DNA of 37,831 bases from assembly GCA_026982575.1 (NCBI GenBank), contig JALSGU010000373.1, positions 1 through 37,831 of the forward strand. The letters are read 5' to 3'. This stretch comes from Paracoccaceae bacterium (lineage in GTDB: Bacteria > Pseudomonadota > Alphaproteobacteria > Rhodobacterales > Rhodobacteraceae). Of this stretch, positions 33,795 through 37,831 are shown one piece after another. The translations under genes and the position numbers were made by a program. Every line of letters starts with the position of its first letter. The first letter of the stretch is position 1. The notes below the pieces were generated by a model. It was not told the DNA's origin, made no database searches, and saw nothing but the letters and a program-made list of their open reading frames with translations.

Positions 33795-35552
33795 ATGCCT
33801 GTTATCACTAGGATTGTTCAAAGCCAGCTTTCAAATCTCCGTCAGAAAACCCGTGCCTTGATCAACTGGCGCTATGCCCGGTTCACCGGCAATAATCACC
33901 CCCCCAAGGCATTTGCTACCCATCCCGAACCCCGTTCTATCGGGTCATTTGCCCGTGGTCAGCAATTGCTGGCGGGCAATTATTTACTGGCCGGAGAGCT
34001 GGTCGAAGCGGGCAATCTTTCGTTATGGGCAATTGACCCGCCCAGCCCGACATTTCAGCGCGAACAGCACGGGTTTGCATGGCTGGATGATCTGGTGGCC
34101 GTGGGCGATGGCAAGGCGCGGAAACAAGCACAGCAATGGGTTTTTGAGTGGATCAAGATATTTGGCAAAGGCAAAGCCGCAGGTTGGCAACCGGGCCTGA
34201 CGGGCCGCCGGATGATTTATCTGACCAGCAATGCAGTGTTTTTGCTGAATGGTCTGGATGCCAAAAACAGCCGTAAAATCCTTAAATCCATGGGCAAACA
34301 GGTTGATTACCTGTCCAAACGCTGGCACTCGGCCAGTAACGGGCTGCACCGGTTCGAGGCCCTGACAGGTTTGATTTACGCGGGCCTGTCCCTGCAGGGG
34401 CGCGACCATGTTTTACAACCAGCGATCAAAGCGCTGGGCCAGCAATGCGCCAAACATATTGGCAAAGACGGCGGCATTGACAGCCGCAACCCCGAAGAAT
34501 TGATGGGGATATTTACCCTGCTGACATGGGCAAACAAAACCCTGTTTGAAAATGGCCATACAGCTGATGAACGCATCCTTGCCGCCATGCAGCGCATTGC
34601 GCCCACCCTGCGCGGTTTGCGTCTGGGCGATGGCACGCTGGTGCGGTTCCATGGCGGTGGGCGCGGTTTGGACGGCTTGCTGGATCAGGCATTGGCGGAT
34701 GCCCAGATCAAAGATCGCAGCACCGAAAAACTGATGATGGGCTTTCAGCGCATGTCAGCGGGCCGCTTGGCACTGGTGGCCGACTGCGCTTCGCCACAGG
34801 CAAACGGGGCTGTGGCCCATGCCAGCACTTTGGCTTTTGAATTATCTTCGGGTCGGCGTCCGATGATTGTCAATTGCGGATCAGGAGAGCGATTTGGCGA
34901 TGGCTGGCCCCGCGCCTGTCGCAAAACCGCCGCCCATAATACCTTGCAGATCGAAGGTGTTTCATCGGCCAGATTTACAAAAAACCAAAACGAAACAGAC
35001 AATCGGCTTTTCGATGGGCCAGACATGGTAACCTGCAACCGCGCCAGTGATCTAACGGGCGTGTGGATGGTTGCCACCCATAACGGTTATGCCAAAAAAT
35101 ACGGGCTAATCCATGAACGCCGCTTGTTTATTAGCGTTGATGGGCGGGAATTATCCGGCGAAGACAAGCTGCGCGCTGCTGATAAAAAGCAACAAGCCCG
35201 ATTTGTGAAATCGGTGATTGATGCGCCCTCTCAGGGGTTGAATTTTATGGTGCATTTCCACATTCACCCCGATATTGATGCATCTCTGGATATGGACGGC
35301 CACGCGGTTTCGCTGACTTTGCCCAGTGGCGAGATCTGGGTGTTCCGGCAAAACGGCGGTTTGCTTGATTTGCAGGATTCAGTGTTTCTGGACCATCGCC
35401 ACCTGCGCCCCCGCGCCACAAAACAAATCGTGATTTCGGCCCGCGCGGTTGATTATAAGGGCCAGATCACCTGGAATTTCCTGCGCGCTGCTGATGGTGG
35501 CCGCAATACCCGAGACCTAGTTGCTGAAAACCCAGCCAACCAACCCAGCTAA
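33795..35552 (+). CDS. Heparinase II/III-family protein
   Basis: This 585-residue protein has a heparinase II/III-like layout: an alpha-helical N-terminal half ([20 protein letters not shown], then [18 protein letters not shown]) and a C-terminal beta-sandwich ([17 protein letters not shown], and [17 protein letters not shown] with the conserved HNT-type motif). It has no signal peptide, so it is probably cytoplasmic or exported by another route. Known members are polysaccharide lyases, but the substrate of this alphaproteobacterial group is not established. It lies between rsmB and purH, eight bases before purH. The start at 33795 lies inside a short overlapping ATG frame and is the only one that fits. 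Confidence 0.85.
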   Translation: MPVITRIVQSQLSNLRQKTRALINWRYARFTGNNHPPKAFATHPEPRSIGSFARGQQLLAGNYLLAGELVEAGNLSLWAIDPPSPTFQREQHGFAWLDDLVAVGDGKARKQAQQWVFEWIKIFGKGKAAGWQPGLTGRRMIYLTSNAVFLLNGLDAKNSRKILKSMGKQVDYLSKRWHSASNGLHRFEALTGLIYAGLSLQGRDHVLQPAIKALGQQCAKHIGKDGGIDSRNPEELMGIFTLLTWANKTLFENGHTADERILAAMQRIAPTLRGLRLGDGTLVRFHGGGRGLDGLLDQALADAQIKDRSTEKLMMGFQRMSAGRLALVADCASPQANGAVAHASTLAFELSSGRRPMIVNCGSGERFGDGWPRACRKTAAHNTLQIEGVSSARFTKNQNETDNRLFDGPDMVTCNRASDLTGVWMVATHNGYAKKYGLIHERRLFISVDGRELSGEDKLRAADKKQQARFVKSVIDAPSQGLNFMVHFHIHPDIDASLDMDGHAVSLTLPSGEIWVFRQNGGLLDLQDSVFLDHRHLRPRATKQIVISARAVDYKGQITWNFLRAADGGRNTRDLVAENPANQPS

Positions 35553-35560
35553 GGAATAAT

Positions 35561-37156
35561 ATGTCTGAAAATCTTGTCCCCATTCGCCGCGCATTACTGT
35601 CGGTTTCCGATAAAACCGGCCTGATTGATCTGGCCAAAGCCCTGCATGACAAAGATGTAGAATTGCTATCCACAGGCGGCACTGCCAAAGCCATCCGCGA
35701 TGCGGGCCTGCCGGTAAAGGATGTGTCGGAAATTACTGATTTTCCCGAAATGATGGACGGGCGGGTCAAAACCCTGCATCCGATGGTGCATGGCGGTTTG
35801 TTGGCATTGCGCGACAATCCCGACCATGTGGCGGCAATGCAGCAACACGGCATTGGCCCAATTGATCTGGTGGTGGTGAATCTTTATCCGTTTGAAGAAA
35901 CAGTTGCGGCCGGCGCCGATTTCCATACCTGCGTTGAAAATATTGACATTGGCGGCCCTGCGATGCTGCGCTCGGCTGCTAAAAACTATGAATTTGTTAC
36001 CGTTGTGACCGATATTGAAGACTATAAAGATGTGATCTGGGAACTGGAAAACCACAAGGGCGGCGCAACTTGTGCCAAGTTTCGCAAAAAGCTCAGCCAG
36101 ATCGCCTATGCGCGCACCGCCGCTTATGACACGGCTGTATCCACATGGATGGCGGATGCCATCAACCGGCCAAACCCGCGCCGCCGCAGCGTTTCGGGAA
36201 CCTTGGCGCAAACCTTGCGTTATGGTGAAAACCCGCATCAATCAGCGGCGTTTTATACCGATGGTTCCACCCGGAACGGCGTGGCCACCGCCAAACAGCA
36301 CCAAGGTAAAGAACTGTCCTATAACAATATCAACGATACTGACGCTGCTTTTGAAATGGTGGCCGAATTTGATCCGGCAGACGGGCCGGCCTGTGCGATT
36401 ATCAAACATGCCAACCCCTGTGGTGTGGCGCGGGGTGCCACCATGCTTGAGGCTTATCAGGCAGCGTTCAACACCGACAATGTTTCGCCTTTTGGCGGTA
36501 TTATCGCGCTAAATCAGGAACTCGACGCAAAAACAGCCACCGAAATTGTCAAGATTTTTACCGAAGTTGTGATCGCGCCATCGGTAACCGACCAAGCCAT
36601 GGATATTTTTGCGGCTAAAAAGAACCTGCGATTGCTGACAACCGGCGGGCTGCCCGATATTACCGAGGCGGGCCGCACTTGGCGCAAGGTTACCGGCGGC
36701 TATCTGGTGCAAGACCGCGATAATGGCTGCCTGAGCATGAATGATCTGAAAATCGTGACCAAACGCGCCCCAACCGATAGCGAGCTGGCGGATTTGATGT
36801 TCGCTTGGAAGGTGGCAAAACACGTCAAATCCAATGCGATTGTCTATGTTAAAGACGGTGCAACCGTCGGCATCGGCGCCGGCCAGATGAGCCGCGTAGA
36901 TTCCACCCGAATTGCTGCCCAAAAAGCAAAAGACATGGCCACGGCTCTGGGGTTGGCACAAGTGCCCACCATCGGGTCGGTGGTGGCGTCGGACGCGTTT
37001 TTTCCCTTTGCCGACGGGCTGATAACCGCAGCAAAAGCAGGCGCAACCGCTGTTATTCAGCCCGGTGGGTCGATGCGCGACACCGAGGTGATTGCCGCAG
37101 CAGATGCAGCGGGATTGGCAATGGTGTTTACGGGTATGCGCCATTTTAGGCATTAA
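35561..37156 (+). CDS. purH: Bifunctional AICAR transformylase / IMP cyclohydrolase
   Basis: This 531-residue enzyme performs the last two steps of purine synthesis: formylation of AICAR and ring closure to IMP. The N-terminal cyclohydrolase domain has [34 protein letters not shown], and [17 protein letters not shown]. The C-terminal transformylase has [14 protein letters not shown] and [14 protein letters not shown] (Lys282-His283). The end is typical ([30 protein letters not shown]). AAGGA lies upstream of the ATG. It follows the heparinase-like gene by eight bases. The 277 bases after it show only weak repeats (ttacaaa twice near 37310) and no clear terminator. Confidence 0.97.
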   Translation: MSENLVPIRRALLSVSDKTGLIDLAKALHDKDVELLSTGGTAKAIRDAGLPVKDVSEITDFPEMMDGRVKTLHPMVHGGLLALRDNPDHVAAMQQHGIGPIDLVVVNLYPFEETVAAGADFHTCVENIDIGGPAMLRSAAKNYEFVTVVTDIEDYKDVIWELENHKGGATCAKFRKKLSQIAYARTAAYDTAVSTWMADAINRPNPRRRSVSGTLAQTLRYGENPHQSAAFYTDGSTRNGVATAKQHQGKELSYNNINDTDAAFEMVAEFDPADGPACAIIKHANPCGVARGATMLEAYQAAFNTDNVSPFGGIIALNQELDAKTATEIVKIFTEVVIAPSVTDQAMDIFAAKKNLRLLTTGGLPDITEAGRTWRKVTGGYLVQDRDNGCLSMNDLKIVTKRAPTDSELADLMFAWKVAKHVKSNAIVYVKDGATVGIGAGQMSRVDSTRIAAQKAKDMATALGLAQVPTIGSVVASDAFFPFADGLITAAKAGATAVIQPGGSMRDTEVIAAADAAGLAMVFTGMRHFRH

Positions 37157-37433
37157 CCGGATAGGTTGCCCGCACGGCACAAAGCCAAGCGAAGCAAGGC
37201 CAAGACCCAAAGATCACCGGCTTTTTGCGCCAGCAAAAACGTTGCTGATCGAGGGTGGATGATTGCAATCTTGTCAGGTCTGCAACGGTTGAATGTAACG
37301 GGCTGTTACAAACTATTACAAATATAGAATGGAAACTCCGGAGGTCATGTTCTAGGCAGATATTACACGGCTTTGCCGCCTTTCCGGTTAAAATTCCGGT
37401 ATTGCCAAGGCTATTGAAAAGGGAAGTTTGACC

Positions 37434-37831
37434 ATGAGCAGAAATCTTGTTCTTTTGTTTGGCGGGGTGTTGGTGGCAGGTTCCGCTGTGCTTTATATGA
37501 ATTTTCAAAAAACGCCCGCAAATCCGGTACATACCGTTGAAGATACTTCCGGTGTCGAGGTCGGAGCAACGCTTACCAATGTGGCACTGCCTGCCGAGCT
37601 TTCCGGAAATGCTGTGTTGGGCGCACGTATATACGAGGCAAAATGTGCAGTTTGCCACGGTGCCAATGCAGCCGGACAAAACGGCGTTGCGCCACCGCTG
37701 ATTGATAACATCTATCGCCCCGGCCATCACGGCGAAGGTGCATTTATCAGCGCTGCATTAAACGGTGTTACCGCCCATCACTGGAACTTTGGCAATATGC
37801 CCAAAATAGAGGGCGTGACCCGCGCCGATGT
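37434..37831 (+). CDS. c-type cytochrome, membrane-anchored or secreted (partial)
   Basis: The gene runs off the window; 132 complete codons are visible. The N-terminus has a membrane anchor or signal sequence (NLVLLFGGVLVAGSAVLYM). A haem-binding CAVCH motif (Cys-x-x-Cys-His) follows in GARIYEAKCAVCHGANAAGQ, then APPLIDNIYRPGHHGEGAF. NMPKIEGV may carry the axial Met. It is a class I, mono-haem type cytochrome of the periplasm. GGGAAG lies before the ATG. The electron partner is unknown. Confidence 0.85.
   Translation, partial: MSRNLVLLFGGVLVAGSAVLYMNFQKTPANPVHTVEDTSGVEVGATLTNVALPAELSGNAVLGARIYEAKCAVCHGANAAGQNGVAPPLIDNIYRPGHHGEGAFISAALNGVTAHHWNFGNMPKIEGVTRAD

Noticed and set aside
1-37831. 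CRISPR arrays, tRNA or rRNA genes
   Set aside because: No regularly spaced direct repeats and no tRNA- or rRNA-like sequence were seen in the intergenic gaps.

Overview
The window is chromosomal DNA from an alphaproteobacterium, most likely a member of Rhodobacterales. This is inferred from gene content and order, not from a search. Indicators are the helicase / S4 protein / FdxA / CarD run, the SdhAF4 / RsmB / heparinase-like / PurH run, a Pcm-TolC pair, a PraR-like XRE regulator, CobS-CobT, DUF1127, and a fused MrpA-MrpB antiporter subunit. Genes are densely packed on both strands, with many 4-base start/stop overlaps and several convergent pairs whose 3' ends overlap.

Layout. 50-3934: an ABC exporter pair (permease and ATPase, minus strand) divergent from a secreted GDSL esterase (tesA). 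3935-4337: hairpins and an unexplained structured stretch. 4338-6482: DUF1127 protein, LysR regulator and a quinone oxidoreductase. 6639-9915: typA, a PraR-like regulator and hisN, with hairpins carrying T-tracts directly before the typA and hisN starts. 9898-11835: alpha/beta hydrolase, SCP2-domain protein and a secreted TPR protein. 11853-16120: SUV3-like helicase, S4 RNA-binding protein, FdxA and CarD. 16137-18000: divergent cobS and cobT for the last steps of cobalamin assembly. 18005-19058: a membrane-anchored LuxR-type regulator and a secreted glycine-rich protein. 19624-25468: complete mrp operon (AB fusion, C, D, E, F, G) for Na+(K+)/H+ antiport. 25538-27656: pcm and tolC.

28006-31897 is an accessory cassette in which every gene is on the plus strand and which looks AT-richer than its surroundings. 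It encodes an unrecognised 191-residue protein, a FabH-like ketosynthase III with an intact Cys-His-Asn triad, a dedicated acyl carrier protein, an alpha/beta-hydrolase-fold protein with an unfamiliar N-terminal region, and a GT-A-like glycosyltransferase. It is followed by the C-terminal scar of an IS66-family transposase. The simplest reading is a transferred module that makes a short acyl group on its own carrier and places it on a glycan. This is the best candidate here for an undescribed system.

32175-37831 returns to core genes: SdhAF4, rsmB, a heparinase II/III-family protein and purH, then a c-type cytochrome cut by the window end. I see no rRNA, tRNA, CRISPR array or intact insertion sequence.
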